DNA of 64,000 nucleotides, from positions 62,001 through 126,000 of the forward strand of contig NZ_WGNY01000011.1 in the NCBI RefSeq assembly GCF_016124325.1. The letters are read 5' to 3'. The position numbers and the translations under genes are program-made. The stretch is from Phenylobacterium sp. (GTDB lineage: Bacteria > Pseudomonadota > Alphaproteobacteria > Caulobacterales > Caulobacteraceae). Shown here in pieces: positions 53,800-62,638 of the stretch. How positions within the stretch are numbered: the stretch's first letter is position 1; each line of letters opens with the position of its first letter. The notes beneath the pieces were generated by a model. It had not been told where the DNA came from and did not search any database. It saw only the letters and a list, made by a program, of their open reading frames with translations.

Positions 53800-54786
53800 A
53801 TGCCCACTCGCAAGCCGAAAGTCATCGTGACGCGCAAGCTGCCGGATCCGGTCGAGACCCGGATGCGCGAGCTGTTCGACACCGAACTCAACGTCGCCGA
53901 CGAGCCGTTCACCCGAAAGGGGCTGATCGAGGCGGTCGGGCGCTGCGACGTGCTGGCCTCCACGATCACCGACAAGATCGACGCCAGCCTGATCGAGAAG
54001 GCGGGGGACCAGCTCAAGCTGATCGCCAACTTTGGCGCCGGCGTCGATCACATCGACGTGGCCGCCGCCAACGCCAAGGGCGTCATCGTCACCAACACGC
54101 CGGGCGTGCTCACCGACGACACCGCCGACCTGACCATGACGCTGATGATGGCCACGCTGCGGCGGGTGATCGAGGGCGCCAACGCGGTCCAGGCCGGCCA
54201 GTTCACCGGCTGGGCGCCCACCTGGATGCTGGGCCGGCGCATCACCGGCAAGCGGCTGGGGATCATCGGCATGGGCCGCATCGGCTCGGCGGTCGCCCGC
54301 CGCGCCCGGGCCTTCGGCCTGCAGATCCACTACCACAACCGCAAGCCCGTCAGCCCGCGCGTGTCCGACGAGCTGGAGGCCACCTACTGGGACAGCCTCG
54401 ACCAGATGCTGGCCCGCATGGACATCATCTCGGTGCACTCGCCGCACACCCCGGCCACCTACCACCTGCTTTCGGCGCGCCGGCTCAAGCTGCTGCAGCC
54501 GCACGCGGTGGTGATCAACACCGCCCGCGGCGAGATCATCGACGAGCAGGCCCTGGCCGAGCTCCTGGAAGGCGGCGCCATCGCCGGCGCGGGCCTCGAC
54601 GTGTTCGAGCACGAGCCCCGGATCAATCCCAAGCTGCTCAAGCTGCCCAACGCCGTCCTGCTGCCGCACATGGCCTCGGCCACGGTCGAGGGCCGGGTCG
54701 AGATGGGCGAGAAGGTGATCATCAACATCAAGACCTGGATGGACGGCCACCGCCCGCCCGACCGCGTCCTGCCGCAGATGCTCTGA
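53800..54786 (+). CDS. D-2-hydroxyacid dehydrogenase (glyoxylate/hydroxypyruvate reductase type)
   Basis: A 328-residue NAD(P)-dependent dehydrogenase. The nucleotide-binding motif is LGIIGMGRIGSAVARRARAFGLQIHYHNR, with the basic NRK favouring NADPH. The catalytic Arg is in NTARGEIIDEQAL, Glu in DVFEHEP and His in LLPHMASAT. The family reduces glyoxylate or hydroxypyruvate, or oxidises D-glycerate. The exact substrate is not determined. It is followed by a two-hairpin palindromic repeat before the convergent antiporter gene. Confidence 0.9.
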   Translation: MPTRKPKVIVTRKLPDPVETRMRELFDTELNVADEPFTRKGLIEAVGRCDVLASTITDKIDASLIEKAGDQLKLIANFGAGVDHIDVAAANAKGVIVTNTPGVLTDDTADLTMTLMMATLRRVIEGANAVQAGQFTGWAPTWMLGRRITGKRLGIIGMGRIGSAVARRARAFGLQIHYHNRKPVSPRVSDELEATYWDSLDQMLARMDIISVHSPHTPATYHLLSARRLKLLQPHAVVINTARGEIIDEQALAELLEGGAIAGAGLDVFEHEPRINPKLLKLPNAVLLPHMASATVEGRVEMGEKVIINIKTWMDGHRPPDRVLPQML

Positions 54787-54787
54787 G

Positions 54788-54900
54788 GGCCTTCCCGGAT
54801 CAGGTGGGATCACCTGATCCGGACGAGAAGGCTCGATCTTCAAGATTGTAGAGCCCGTCCGGGCGGGTGAACCGGTATCCACTTCACCCTGACGGGCTCT
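54788..54900. repeat. Two-hairpin palindromic repeat, copy 2
   Basis: Hairpin 1 has outer GCCTTC (54789-54794) with GAAGGC (54827-54832), and inner CCGGATCAGGTG (54795-54806) with CACCTGATCCGG (54811-54822). Hairpin 2 has AGAGCCCGTC (54850-54859) with GACGGGCTCT (54891-54900), and inner GGGTGAA (54865-54871) with TTCACCC (54883-54889). The core GAACCGGTATCCACTTC spans 54869-54885. The order and core are those of copy 1 at 27611-27726, but every stem has different, compensating bases. Confidence 0.8.
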
Positions 54901-54907
54901 GAGCGCT

Positions 54908-56101
54908 TCAGGCCGCCGCTTCCGCCCCTGACTCGGGCCCGCCGCGGCGGTCGGCCAGCCGCAGCAGCAGCGGATTGAGCGCGATCGAGAGGATCGCGGC
55001 GGCCACCACCAGGCTCTGGGTGGCGTGGCTCATGGCCTTCAGCGAGACGCCCAGCCCCGCCAGCACGAACGAGAATTCGCCGATCTGCGGCAGGCTGGCG
55101 GCCAGCAGGCTGGCGTTGGGCCGGTCCACCCGCGCGATGCGCGCGACGATCAGGGCGGCCAGGGCGCCCGAGGCCAGCACGATCGCCACCACGCCGGCCA
55201 GGGCCAGGGGCTGGCGCAGCAGGATGCGCGGGTCGAACAGCATCCCCACCGACACGAAGAACAGCACGGCGAAGGCGTCGCGCAGCGGCAGCGAGCGCTC
55301 GGCCGCCGCATGCCCAAGGGACGAGCCGTTCAGCACCAGCCCCGCCACGAAGGCGCCGAGCGCGAACGAGGCCCCGAACAGCGCGTAGGCGATCCAGGCG
55401 ATGCCCAGCGCGATCGCCAGGACGCCCAGGGTGAACAGCTCGCGCGAGCGGGTGTGGGCGATGCGCACCAGCAGCCACGGCAGGGCGCGGCCGCCCACCA
55501 CCAGCATCAGCCCCACGAAGCCCGCCACCTTCAGCAACTGCCAGCCGACATCGCGGGCCAGCGCGGCGGGCTCGGTCTGGCCGGTCAGGAACAGCGGCAG
55601 CAGGACCAGCGCAACCACCACGATCAGGTCCTGGACCACCAGCCAGCCGATCGCGATGCGGCCGGCCTCGCTCTTCATCGCCTTGCGCTCCTCCAGGGTG
55701 CGCAGCACCACGACCGTCGAGGCCACCGAAAGGCACAGGCCCAGCAGCAGGCCCTCGACGCCCGGCAGGCCCAGGGCCACGGCCAGGCCCCATCCCAGCG
55801 CCGTCGCCAGGCCCATCTGGATGAGCGCCCCCGGCGCGGCCACCTTGCGCACGCTGAGCAGGTCCTGCGGCGAGAAATGCAGGCCGACCCCGAACATCAG
55901 CAGGATCACGCCCACCTCGGCGAGCTGGGCCGCGATCCCGCCGTCGGCCACCCAGCCCGGCGTGAACGGGCCGACCACCACGCCCGCCATCAGGTACCCC
56001 ACCAGGGGCGACAGCCGCAGCCGCCGCGCGGCCATGCCGAAGGCGAACGCCAGCACGAAGCCGGCCACGAGCGTGAGAATCAGCGAGTCGCCGTGCGGCA
56101 T
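54908..56101 (-). CDS. Kef-type cation:proton antiporter without a regulatory domain
   Basis: A 397-residue CPA2 family membrane protein. Twelve or so helices are visible, with LVGYLMAGVVVGPFTPG, LMFGVGLHFSPQDLLSVRKVA, LSVASTVVVLRTLEER and FVSVGMLFDP. Full-length KefB/KefC proteins continue with a TrkA-N domain, which is absent here, so the protein is a short form. It would exchange potassium or sodium for protons across the inner membrane. ATG 56101 is selected because residues before it are not conserved. It is convergent with the dehydrogenase across a repeat. Confidence 0.87.
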   Translation of the reverse strand: MPHGDSLILTLVAGFVLAFAFGMAARRLRLSPLVGYLMAGVVVGPFTPGWVADGGIAAQLAEVGVILLMFGVGLHFSPQDLLSVRKVAAPGALIQMGLATALGWGLAVALGLPGVEGLLLGLCLSVASTVVVLRTLEERKAMKSEAGRIAIGWLVVQDLIVVVALVLLPLFLTGQTEPAALARDVGWQLLKVAGFVGLMLVVGGRALPWLLVRIAHTRSRELFTLGVLAIALGIAWIAYALFGASFALGAFVAGLVLNGSSLGHAAAERSLPLRDAFAVLFFVSVGMLFDPRILLRQPLALAGVVAIVLASGALAALIVARIARVDRPNASLLAASLPQIGEFSFVLAGLGVSLKAMSHATQSLVVAAAILSIALNPLLLRLADRRGGPESGAEAAA

Positions 56102-56182
56102 CGAAACTCCGGAGGTGCGAGGGAAGACGGTGGTGCGGCCTTCGCCGCCGAAGCGCAACCCCCGCCCCGCCGCAACGCCAGC

Positions 56183-56842
56183 CTAGGCGACGACGCGCGC
56201 CAGGCAGAAGCCGTCCCAGCCCTTCGATCCCACCGTCTGCACGGCGCAGGCCTCGACGCGCGGCTCGGCGGCGATCGCTTCGAACATCCGCCGCGTCCCC
56301 TGGATCGCCGCATCGGCGCTGTCGCCCGACGCGATCCCGCCGTTCCGGACCACATTGTCGATCACGATGACGCCGCCCGGCCGGGTCAGCTTCAGCGCCC
56401 AGTCGAAATAGCCCGGGTTCGACGGCTTGTCGGCGTCGATGAAGACGAAGTCGAACGGCCCCTCGACATCCGGCAGCAGGTCCAGCGCGCGGCCCACCCG
56501 CACCTCGCACAGGCCGCCGACGCCGGCCCGGTCCAGGTTCTTCCGCGCCACCTCGGCGTGGCCCGGATCGTACTCCAGGCTGAGCAGCCGCCCGTCGGCC
56601 GGCAGGGCGCGGGCGAGCCAGATGGTCGAATAGCCGCCCAGCGTGCCGATCTCGAGGATCCGCCGCGCCCCGGCCATCTGCGCCAGCAGCATCAGCAGCT
56701 TGCCCTGGTTGGGCGCCACATTGATCGCCGGCAGGCCCGCCGCCTCGCTGGCCGCCAGCGCCGCCTCCAGCACGGGATCGGGCGGCTGCAGGGCCGCCAC
56801 CAGATAGTCGTCGACCTGCGACCAGGCCTGGGCGTTCGTCAT
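56183..56842 (-). CDS. SAM-dependent O-methyltransferase
   Basis: A 219-residue class I methyltransferase of the catechol/caffeoyl-CoA O-methyltransferase type. The SAM motif is RILEIGTLGGYSTIWLARALPADGRLLSLEYDPGHAEVA. The metal-binding acidic region is FDFVFIDADKPSNPGYFDWALKLTRPGGVIVIDNVVRNGGI. The substrate is unknown, probably a hydroxylated aromatic. The start ATG 56842 overlaps the stop of the moeB-like gene as ATGA, indicating coupled translation in a two-gene operon. Confidence 0.9.
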   Translation of the reverse strand: MTNAQAWSQVDDYLVAALQPPDPVLEAALAASEAAGLPAINVAPNQGKLLMLLAQMAGARRILEIGTLGGYSTIWLARALPADGRLLSLEYDPGHAEVARKNLDRAGVGGLCEVRVGRALDLLPDVEGPFDFVFIDADKPSNPGYFDWALKLTRPGGVIVIDNVVRNGGIASGDSADAAIQGTRRMFEAIAAEPRVEACAVQTVGSKGWDGFCLARVVA

Positions 56843-57582
56843 TCGGAGCCTCCGCACACCGGGCATTCGGGATCGCCCGCCACCCGCACCGTCCGCGTCT
56901 CGCCGGCCAGGGCGTCGTAGATCAGCAGCCGGCCCGCCAGGGCCTCGCCCGCGCCGGTCAGCAGCTTGATCGCCTCCAGCGCCATCATCGAGCCGATCAC
57001 CCCGGCCAGCGCTCCGATCACGCCGACGGCCGTGCAGGTCTCGGCCTCGGGCGGGATCTCCGGCACCAGGCAGCGGTAGCAGGGCTTGCGGCCGAACACG
57101 CCCACCTGGCCGGTCCACCGCCCGATCGCGCCCGAGACCAGCGGCTTACCGTGGGCCACGCAGGCGGCGTTGACGCAGAAGCGCACGCCGAAGTCGTCGG
57201 TGCCGTCCAGCACCAGGTCGACGCCCTCCACCAGCGCGCCGGCCGTGGAGTCGTCGAAGGCGCCGTTGAAGGCCGTCACCGCCACATTGGGATTGAGCGC
57301 CGTCAGGCGCGCCGCGGCGGCCTCGGCCTTGGGCCGCCCCACATCGTCCTCGGTGTAGATCACCTGGCGCTGCAGGTTGGAGCGGTCGACCACATCCGGA
57401 TCGGCCAGGATCAGCGACCCCACGCCCGCCGCGGCGAGGTAGAGCGAAACCGGCGCGCCCAGGCCGCCCGCGCCCACCACCAGGACCCGCGCGGCCTTCA
57501 GCTTCTGCTGGCCCGGTCCGCCCACTTCCCGCAGCACCAGATGGCGGGCGTAGCGTTCGATCTCTTCGTCGGTGAAGGACAT
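56839..57582 (-). CDS. moeB: MoeB/ThiF/HesA-family adenylyltransferase
   Basis: A 247-residue ATP-dependent enzyme that adenylates the C-terminus of a sulfur-carrier protein (MoaD or ThiS type). The nucleotide loop is [23 protein letters not shown]. The zinc ligands are Cys168 and Cys171 in CYRC and Cys240 and Cys243 in CPVC. Cys183 sits in [17 protein letters not shown], the conserved position. Whether it serves molybdopterin or thiamine synthesis is undetermined. It is upstream of, and overlaps, the O-methyltransferase gene and is divergent from hslV. Confidence 0.88.
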   Translation of the reverse strand: MSFTDEEIERYARHLVLREVGGPGQQKLKAARVLVVGAGGLGAPVSLYLAAAGVGSLILADPDVVDRSNLQRQVIYTEDDVGRPKAEAAAARLTALNPNVAVTAFNGAFDDSTAGALVEGVDLVLDGTDDFGVRFCVNAACVAHGKPLVSGAIGRWTGQVGVFGRKPCYRCLVPEIPPEAETCTAVGVIGALAGVIGSMMALEAIKLLTGAGEALAGRLLIYDALAGETRTVRVAGDPECPVCGGSE

Positions 57583-57634
57583 TCGTTCGCCTCAGGCGCT
57601 TGACCGCCGCGGCCCGGCTGCTCACATCGCGCCG

Positions 57635-58183
57635 ATGTCGAATACCTCAGCGTTTCCCGATTGGCACGGGACCACGATCCTCGCCGTGCGCAAGGCCGGC
57701 AAGACCGTGGTGGCCGGCGATGGTCAGGTGTCCATGGGCCAGACGGTCGTCAAGGGCACGGCGAAGAAGGTGCGCACCCTCGCGGGCGGCCGGGTGATCG
57801 CGGGCTTCGCCGGCTCGACCGCCGACGCCTTCACCCTCATCGAGCGGCTGGAAGCCAAGCTGGAGCAGTACCCCGAGCAGCTGGCCCGCGCCTGTGTCGA
57901 CCTCGCCAAGGACTGGCGCACCGACCGCTACCTGCGCCGGCTGGAGGCCATGCTGATCGTGGCCGACAGGACCAGCATCTTCACGGTCACCGGCGTCGGC
58001 GACGTGCTGGAGCCCGAGCACGGGGTGGCCGCCATCGGCTCGGGCGGCAACTACGCCCTGGCCGCGGCCCGCGCCCTGATCGACACCGATCTCGACGCCG
58101 AGGCCGTGGCCCGCAAGGCCATGGCGATCGCCGCCGACATCTGCGTCTACACGAACGGCGAGCTGACGGTGGAGATGCTCTGA
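57635..58183 (+). CDS. hslV: ATP-dependent protease subunit HslV
   Basis: A 182-residue proteasome-like peptidase subunit. The 12-residue propeptide [12 protein letters not shown] is followed by the catalytic N-terminal threonine Thr13 in [47 protein letters not shown] and the metal-binding C-terminal end ([22 protein letters not shown]) are present. It forms a dodecamer with HslU. ATG 57635 sits directly before the propeptide; the longer frame from 57572 is a shadow. Unusually, another gene separates it from hslU. Confidence 0.95.
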   Translation: MSNTSAFPDWHGTTILAVRKAGKTVVAGDGQVSMGQTVVKGTAKKVRTLAGGRVIAGFAGSTADAFTLIERLEAKLEQYPEQLARACVDLAKDWRTDRYLRRLEAMLIVADRTSIFTVTGVGDVLEPEHGVAAIGSGGNYALAAARALIDTDLDAEAVARKAMAIAADICVYTNGELTVEML

Positions 58184-58214
58184 GCGCCGGCCCTCCCTTC
58201 GGCCCTACCTTCGG

Positions 58215-58349
58215 CCGTCATCCCGGCCGGAGCGCGCAGAGCCGCGGGCCAGCCGCTCAGACTGCGAAGCCGCATTCCCGAAACGTCGAGGGCGCGGCGG
58301 CTGGGTCCCGGATCTTCGGGCGGCGCGCGCCCTGCGTCCGGGATGACGG
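58215..58349. repeat. Palindromic element with long inverted terminal arms
   Basis: CCGTCATCCCGG (58215-58226) and CCGGGATGACGG (58338-58349) are exact 12-base inverted repeats bounding about 110 bases. The interior is GC-rich and itself rich in short complementary stretches such as GCGGCTGGGTCCCGGATCTTC. This is a variant of the CGTCATCC-type palindromes elsewhere in the window. It lies in the gap between hslV and the next gene. Confidence 0.75.
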
Positions 58350-58479
58350 AGGGGGTCGACCGTCAGCAGCGCCATATTGACCGCCTACAGGAATGATCGC
58401 GATTTGCGGTACGCTTGGCCGCAATTGCGCGACCAATGTTAGATCGCGCCATCGCCCTCCCAACGCCGCCACGCCACAC

Positions 58480-59364
58480 ATGACTCCGTCCCGCATCCTC
58501 GCCGCCGCCGCGCTGCTGGCGGCCTCCCCCGCCCTCGGCGCCCCGGTCGATCCCGCGCCTGTCGTCGCCGCCGAGCGCGCCTTCGCCGCCGACGGGCTGG
58601 AACTGGGGATCCAGGCCAGCTTCCTGAAGCACTCGGCCGACGAGGCCATCGTGCTGGCGCCCGAGCCGGTGCTGGCCCACGCCGTCTATGGAAAGCCCCG
58701 GCCCAAGGGCAAGCCGCTGGTCTGGTGGCCGCTGTGGGCCGGCGTCGCGAAATCGGGCGACCTGGGCTTCACCACCGGCCCCTACACCTACGACGGCAAG
58801 GCGGGCGGCTATTACTTCACCATCTGGGCCCGCCAGCCTGACGGCGCGTGGAAGTGGCTGTTCGACGGCGGCCCGCCCAGCGACACGACCGGCGCCGCGC
58901 CACAGGGGTCTGACGTCGCCTACGCCCGCCCCGCGGCCAGGGCGGCCGGCTCGGCGGCCAAGGCCATGACCGAGGTCACAGCCGCCGAGACCGCGCTGCG
59001 CGACGCCGCCGCCCAGGACCTGAAGGCGGCCTATCTCGCCGTGGTGGCCGACGACGGCCGCATCGTCGGCTCCGAAGCGGCGCCGCCCACCAGCCGCGCG
59101 GACATCGAGGCCGAACTCGCCCGCCGTCCGGCCAAGGCGTCGTTCTCGCCCCTGGGCGGGCGGGCGTCCAAGGCCGGCGACTTCGTCTGGACCTACGGCC
59201 TGGTCCAGTGGACCGGCGCGGACGGGGCCGATCAGCGGGCCCACTACGTGCGGGTCTGGCGCGACGACAAGCCGGGCTGGCGGCTGCTGTTCGACGAGAT
59301 CCTGCCCGCTCCGCCGCTGAAAACCCCGCCCGTGAAGCCGGAGACGTCGTCAGGCGGCGGCTGA
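58480..59364 (+). CDS. Exported NTF2-like protein of unknown function between hslV and hslU
   Basis: A 294-residue protein with a signal peptide (MTPSRILAAAALLAASPALGAP). Two related halves follow: DPAPVVAAERAFAADGLELGIQASFLKHSADEAIVLAPEP, and later TEVTAAETALRDAAAQDLKAAYLAVVADDGRIVGSE. Both have the SnoaL/DUF4440-like layout, with GVAKSGDLGFTTGPYTY and ASKAGDFVWTYGLVQWTG as the matching strand motifs. This suggests an internal duplication of an NTF2-like domain. It is probably periplasmic. ATG 58480 starts the signal peptide. The gene sits 18 bases before hslU, so it may be cotranscribed with it. Confidence 0.72.
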   Translation: MTPSRILAAAALLAASPALGAPVDPAPVVAAERAFAADGLELGIQASFLKHSADEAIVLAPEPVLAHAVYGKPRPKGKPLVWWPLWAGVAKSGDLGFTTGPYTYDGKAGGYYFTIWARQPDGAWKWLFDGGPPSDTTGAAPQGSDVAYARPAARAAGSAAKAMTEVTAAETALRDAAAQDLKAAYLAVVADDGRIVGSEAAPPTSRADIEAELARRPAKASFSPLGGRASKAGDFVWTYGLVQWTGADGADQRAHYVRVWRDDKPGWRLLFDEILPAPPLKTPPVKPETSSGGG

Positions 59365-59382
59365 CCGATTATCTAGCGCGGT

Positions 59383-60687
59383 ATGACCGAGTTTTCCCCC
59401 CGCGAGATCGTCTCCGAACTGGACCGCTACATCGTCGGCCACGCCGAGGCCAAACGCGCCGTGGCCGTGGCGCTTCGCAACCGCTGGCGCCGCCGCCGCG
59501 TGCCGGAAGAGCTGCGCGACGAGGTGACGCCCAAGAACATCCTGATGATCGGCCCCACCGGGGTCGGCAAGACCGAGATTTCCCGCCGTCTGGCCAGGCT
59601 GGCCCAGGCGCCGTTCCTGAAGGTGGAGGCCACCAAGTTCACCGAGGTGGGCTACGTCGGCCGCGACGTCGACCAGATCGTCCGCGACCTCGTGGAGAGC
59701 GCCATCGCCATGGTGCGGGAAAAGCGCCGCGCCGGCGTGCGCGCCCGCGCCGAGGCCGCCGCCGAGGAACGCATCCTGGACGCCCTCACCGGCCCCGGCT
59801 CCACCGCCGCCCGCGAGAGCTTCCGCAAGAAGCTGCGGGCCGGCGAGCTGGACGACAAGGAGGTGGAGCTGCAACTGGCCGAGACCGCCTCGCCGTTTCC
59901 GATGATGGACCTGCCCGGCCAGCCCGGCGCCTCCATGGGCGTGCTGAACCTGGGCGACATGTTCGGCAAGGCCTTCGGCGGCCGCACCAAGACCCACAAG
60001 ACCACCGTCCGCGGCGCCTGGGCCCCGCTGATCGCCGAGGAGAGCGACAAGCTGGTCGACCAGGACGCCCTGACCCAGGAGGCCCTGGAGCTGGCCGAGA
60101 ACCAGGGCATCGTCTTCCTCGACGAGATCGACAAGGTCGCCAGCCGCTCCGAGCGCGCAGGCGCCGACGTCAGCCGCGAGGGGGTGCAGCGCGACCTGCT
60201 GCCCCTGATCGAGGGCACGACCGTGTCGACGAAGTACGGCCCGGTGAAGACCGACCACATCCTGTTCATCGCCTCGGGCGCCTTCCACGTGGCCAAGCCG
60301 TCCGACCTGCTCCCCGAGCTCCAGGGCCGCCTGCCGATCCGCGTGGAACTGAAGCCGCTGTCCCGCGAGGACATGCGCCGCATCCTCACCGAGCCTGAGG
60401 CCAACCTGATCCGCCAGCACCAGGCGCTGATGGAGACCGAGGGCGTGACGCTCGACTTCACCGAGGACGCCATCGACGCCCTGGCCGACGCTGCCGTGGC
60501 CGTGAACGGCGCGGTGGAGAACATCGGCGCGCGCCGGCTGCAGACCGTTCTGGAGAAGGTGATGGAGGAGATCAGCTTCACCGCCGCCGACCGCACCGGC
60601 GAGACCGTGAAGATCGACGCGGCCTATGTGAACGACCGCATCGGCGAACTGGCCCGCAACGCCGACCTCAGCAAGTTCATCCTGTGA
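59383..60687 (+). CDS. hslU: ATP-dependent unfoldase subunit HslU
   Basis: A 434-residue AAA+ protein that unfolds substrates for HslV. It begins [32 protein letters not shown]. Walker A is GPTGVGKT (residues 57-64), with Walker B in [13 protein letters not shown], sensor 1 in [31 protein letters not shown], and the C-terminal end [14 protein letters not shown] used to activate HslV. The insertion (I) domain between about 110 and 220 is present. The stop codon TGA overlaps the start of the next gene as TGATG. Confidence 0.96.
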   Translation: MTEFSPREIVSELDRYIVGHAEAKRAVAVALRNRWRRRRVPEELRDEVTPKNILMIGPTGVGKTEISRRLARLAQAPFLKVEATKFTEVGYVGRDVDQIVRDLVESAIAMVREKRRAGVRARAEAAAEERILDALTGPGSTAARESFRKKLRAGELDDKEVELQLAETASPFPMMDLPGQPGASMGVLNLGDMFGKAFGGRTKTHKTTVRGAWAPLIAEESDKLVDQDALTQEALELAENQGIVFLDEIDKVASRSERAGADVSREGVQRDLLPLIEGTTVSTKYGPVKTDHILFIASGAFHVAKPSDLLPELQGRLPIRVELKPLSREDMRRILTEPEANLIRQHQALMETEGVTLDFTEDAIDALADAAVAVNGAVENIGARRLQTVLEKVMEEISFTAADRTGETVKIDAAYVNDRIGELARNADLSKFIL

Positions 60688-61439
60688 TGCGCCGGGCGAT
60701 CCTTCCAGCCGTGCTGGCCGCGCTCTGCGCCGCGCCGGCCATGGCCGGCGACGACATCCGCTTCACCGCGGCCCCGGGTGATCCGGCCGCGGCTTCGGTC
60801 GAGGCGATGGTCCCCGCCGCCAAGGCGCGGATCGAGGGCTTTTTCGGCCAGCCGTTCGGCGAGCCGCTGCACGTGACCCTGGCTTCGGACCGGGCCGCCT
60901 TCAACGCCGCCTTTCCCGCCGCCTGGGGCATGAGCCAGACCGAATGCTGGATGGTGGGCGTCGGCGTGGCCGACTTCCTCGTGCTGCTGTCGCCCGCCGA
61001 CTGGGCGAAGGAGGCCTGCGAGCACGACGCCGCCGACCCGGTCGAGGCCCGCGAGATCCTGACCCACGAGCTGGTCCACATGTACCACGGCCAGCACAAC
61101 CCCACGCGCGACTTCACCGGCGCGGACGACATCGGCTGGTTCGTCGAGGGCCTGGCCGTGCTGGCGTCGGGCCAGCTCGATGCGAAGCGGCAGGCCGAGG
61201 CCGCCCAGGCGATCCGCGACGGCGCGGCGCCGAAGTCGCTGGCGACGGCCTGGTCGGGGCCGCACCGCTACGCCGTGGCCGGCTCGCTCGTTCAGTACGT
61301 GGACGAGACCTACGGCCGGGCGACCGTCGTGGCGCTGCTGCCGGCCGTGACCCAGGCCGATGTCCTCGGTAAGCTGGGCGTGACCGAGCCCGAACTGCTG
61401 GACCGCTGGAAGGCCTGGGCCCTGAAACGCGCGGGCTAG
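60687..61439 (+). CDS. Exported zinc metallopeptidase-like protein (HExxH)
   Basis: A 250-residue protein with a signal peptide ([20 protein letters not shown]). The gluzincin-type zinc motif HELVH is at residues 127-131 in LTHELVHMYHG, and a probable third ligand Glu154 lies in IGWFVEGLAV, 23 residues later. This spacing matches peptidase MA-like superfamily members. The catalytic Glu128 is present, so activity is plausible. ATG 60687 overlaps the hslU stop (TGATG), implying coupled expression with HslU. The substrate is unknown. Confidence 0.82.
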   Translation: MRRAILPAVLAALCAAPAMAGDDIRFTAAPGDPAAASVEAMVPAAKARIEGFFGQPFGEPLHVTLASDRAAFNAAFPAAWGMSQTECWMVGVGVADFLVLLSPADWAKEACEHDAADPVEAREILTHELVHMYHGQHNPTRDFTGADDIGWFVEGLAVLASGQLDAKRQAEAAQAIRDGAAPKSLATAWSGPHRYAVAGSLVQYVDETYGRATVVALLPAVTQADVLGKLGVTEPELLDRWKAWALKRAG

Positions 61440-61457
61440 CGCGCGGCCTGAGGCCCC

Positions 61458-61931
61458 CTACCCGCCCCGCTTCGCCCGCCAGAGGGCGTCCTCCAGGGCG
61501 CGGGCGAACTCGCCGCGTTCGCGCGGGCTGAGGGCGGCGGCCACGAAGGTGCGGCGGCCCGAGAGCGACAGCACCAGCCCGGTCACCCGGTCGTCCTCGT
61601 CGCGTTCGGTGGCCACCCGGGTGAAGGCCGTCGGGCTTTCCCAGACCAAGCGCACGCGGCCCCGCGCCTCGTGGGTGACGCGCACCTCGTAGGCGCTGAC
61701 CTGCACCCGCTCCACCGCCCGCGCGGCGCGGAAGCTGGCCAGGAAGGCGAAGGTGACCGCCAGCACGGCGGCGGCCAGGAACACCGGGACCAGGGTCGCC
61801 CCCTGGCTCACGAAGATCAGCGCGCTGGCCAGGTTGATCACCGTGATCACCGAGATCAGCACCACGAACCCGCGGTCCGACAGCGAGCGGTTCTGCTTGA
61901 TCTCGGCGTCCATGAACAGCGGCTCGCTCAT
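61458..61931 (-). CDS. DUF2244 membrane protein
   Basis: A 157-residue protein with two central helices (RGFVVLISVITVINLASALIFV and LVPVFLAAAVLAVTFAFLASF) followed by a beta-rich cytosolic domain (VRVTHEARGRVRLVWES and LSLSGRRTFVAAALSPRERGEFARALEDAL). This is the DUF2244 layout. The function is unknown, although the gene often lies near cytochrome c oxidase or nth in alphaproteobacteria. ATG 61931 (MSEPLFMDAEIKQNRSLS) fits the family start. It is convergent with the metallopeptidase gene. Confidence 0.85.
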   Translation of the reverse strand: MSEPLFMDAEIKQNRSLSDRGFVVLISVITVINLASALIFVSQGATLVPVFLAAAVLAVTFAFLASFRAARAVERVQVSAYEVRVTHEARGRVRLVWESPTAFTRVATERDEDDRVTGLVLSLSGRRTFVAAALSPRERGEFARALEDALWRAKRGG

Positions 61932-62064
61932 GGGGGGCGACGATAGGCCCGCCGCATGGCGCCGGGAAGGCCGCGCGAAGGCCACAGCGGTGAAACTGGC
62001 TCTCCAGCCGGCGGGCCGCCGCCCTCACATGCGCCTTGCCTGAAAGCTAGCCGGAGATGCGGAC

Positions 62065-62631
62065 ATGAAGATCGCCTTCGTCGCCTTCGAGGGGTTCACC
62101 GACGTGGACCTCTTCATGCCCTGGGACCTGTTCTTCCGGGTCAAGGAGCCGACCTACGCCGCCTATCAGGGCGAGTGGGACGTGCGCATCTGCGCCGACA
62201 CCGCCTCGATCGGCTCGTACTCCGGCGTCCGCATCGACCGCCACGCGCCCCTGGAGTGGGCGAACGAGGCCGACGCGGTGTTCATCGTCAGCGGCCCCGG
62301 CTGCCGGTCCAAGATCAAGGACCCGGCGTTCCTCTCGGCGCTCAGGCTCGACCCGGCGCGGCAGCGGATCGCGGCCATCGATTCCGGCGTGTTGATCCTG
62401 GCCGCCCTCGGCCTGCTGGACGGGCTCTCCGCAACCACCTATCCCAGCGTTTTCGGCGAGCTGGAAGCGATGGGCGTGGCCACCGAGCGCAAGCCGATGG
62501 TGGTCCACGGCAATCTCGCCACCGGCGGCGGCTGCCTGGCCACCCAGGATCTGGCCGCCTGGATCGTCGAGGGCCTGATCGGCGCCGAGGTGGCGCGGTC
62601 GATCGTGGATTCGGTGGCGAAAGTGGAGTGA
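62065..62631 (+). CDS. DJ-1/PfpI family protein
   Basis: A 188-residue protein of the DJ-1/PfpI/GATase1-like superfamily. It starts KIAFVAFEGFTDVDLFMPWDLF, a typical first strand with acidic residue. The nucleophile elbow usually has Cys; here the matching region (RIAAIDSGVLILAALGLLDG) carries Ser in place of the catalytic Cys, which sets it apart from canonical DJ-1. VHGNLATGGGCLATQDLAAWIVEGLIG is the C-terminal signature. It starts 8 bases before ydfG, on the same strand. Its role is unknown. Confidence 0.8.
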   Translation: MKIAFVAFEGFTDVDLFMPWDLFFRVKEPTYAAYQGEWDVRICADTASIGSYSGVRIDRHAPLEWANEADAVFIVSGPGCRSKIKDPAFLSALRLDPARQRIAAIDSGVLILAALGLLDGLSATTYPSVFGELEAMGVATERKPMVVHGNLATGGGCLATQDLAAWIVEGLIGAEVARSIVDSVAKVE

Positions 62632-62638
62632 CGAGACG

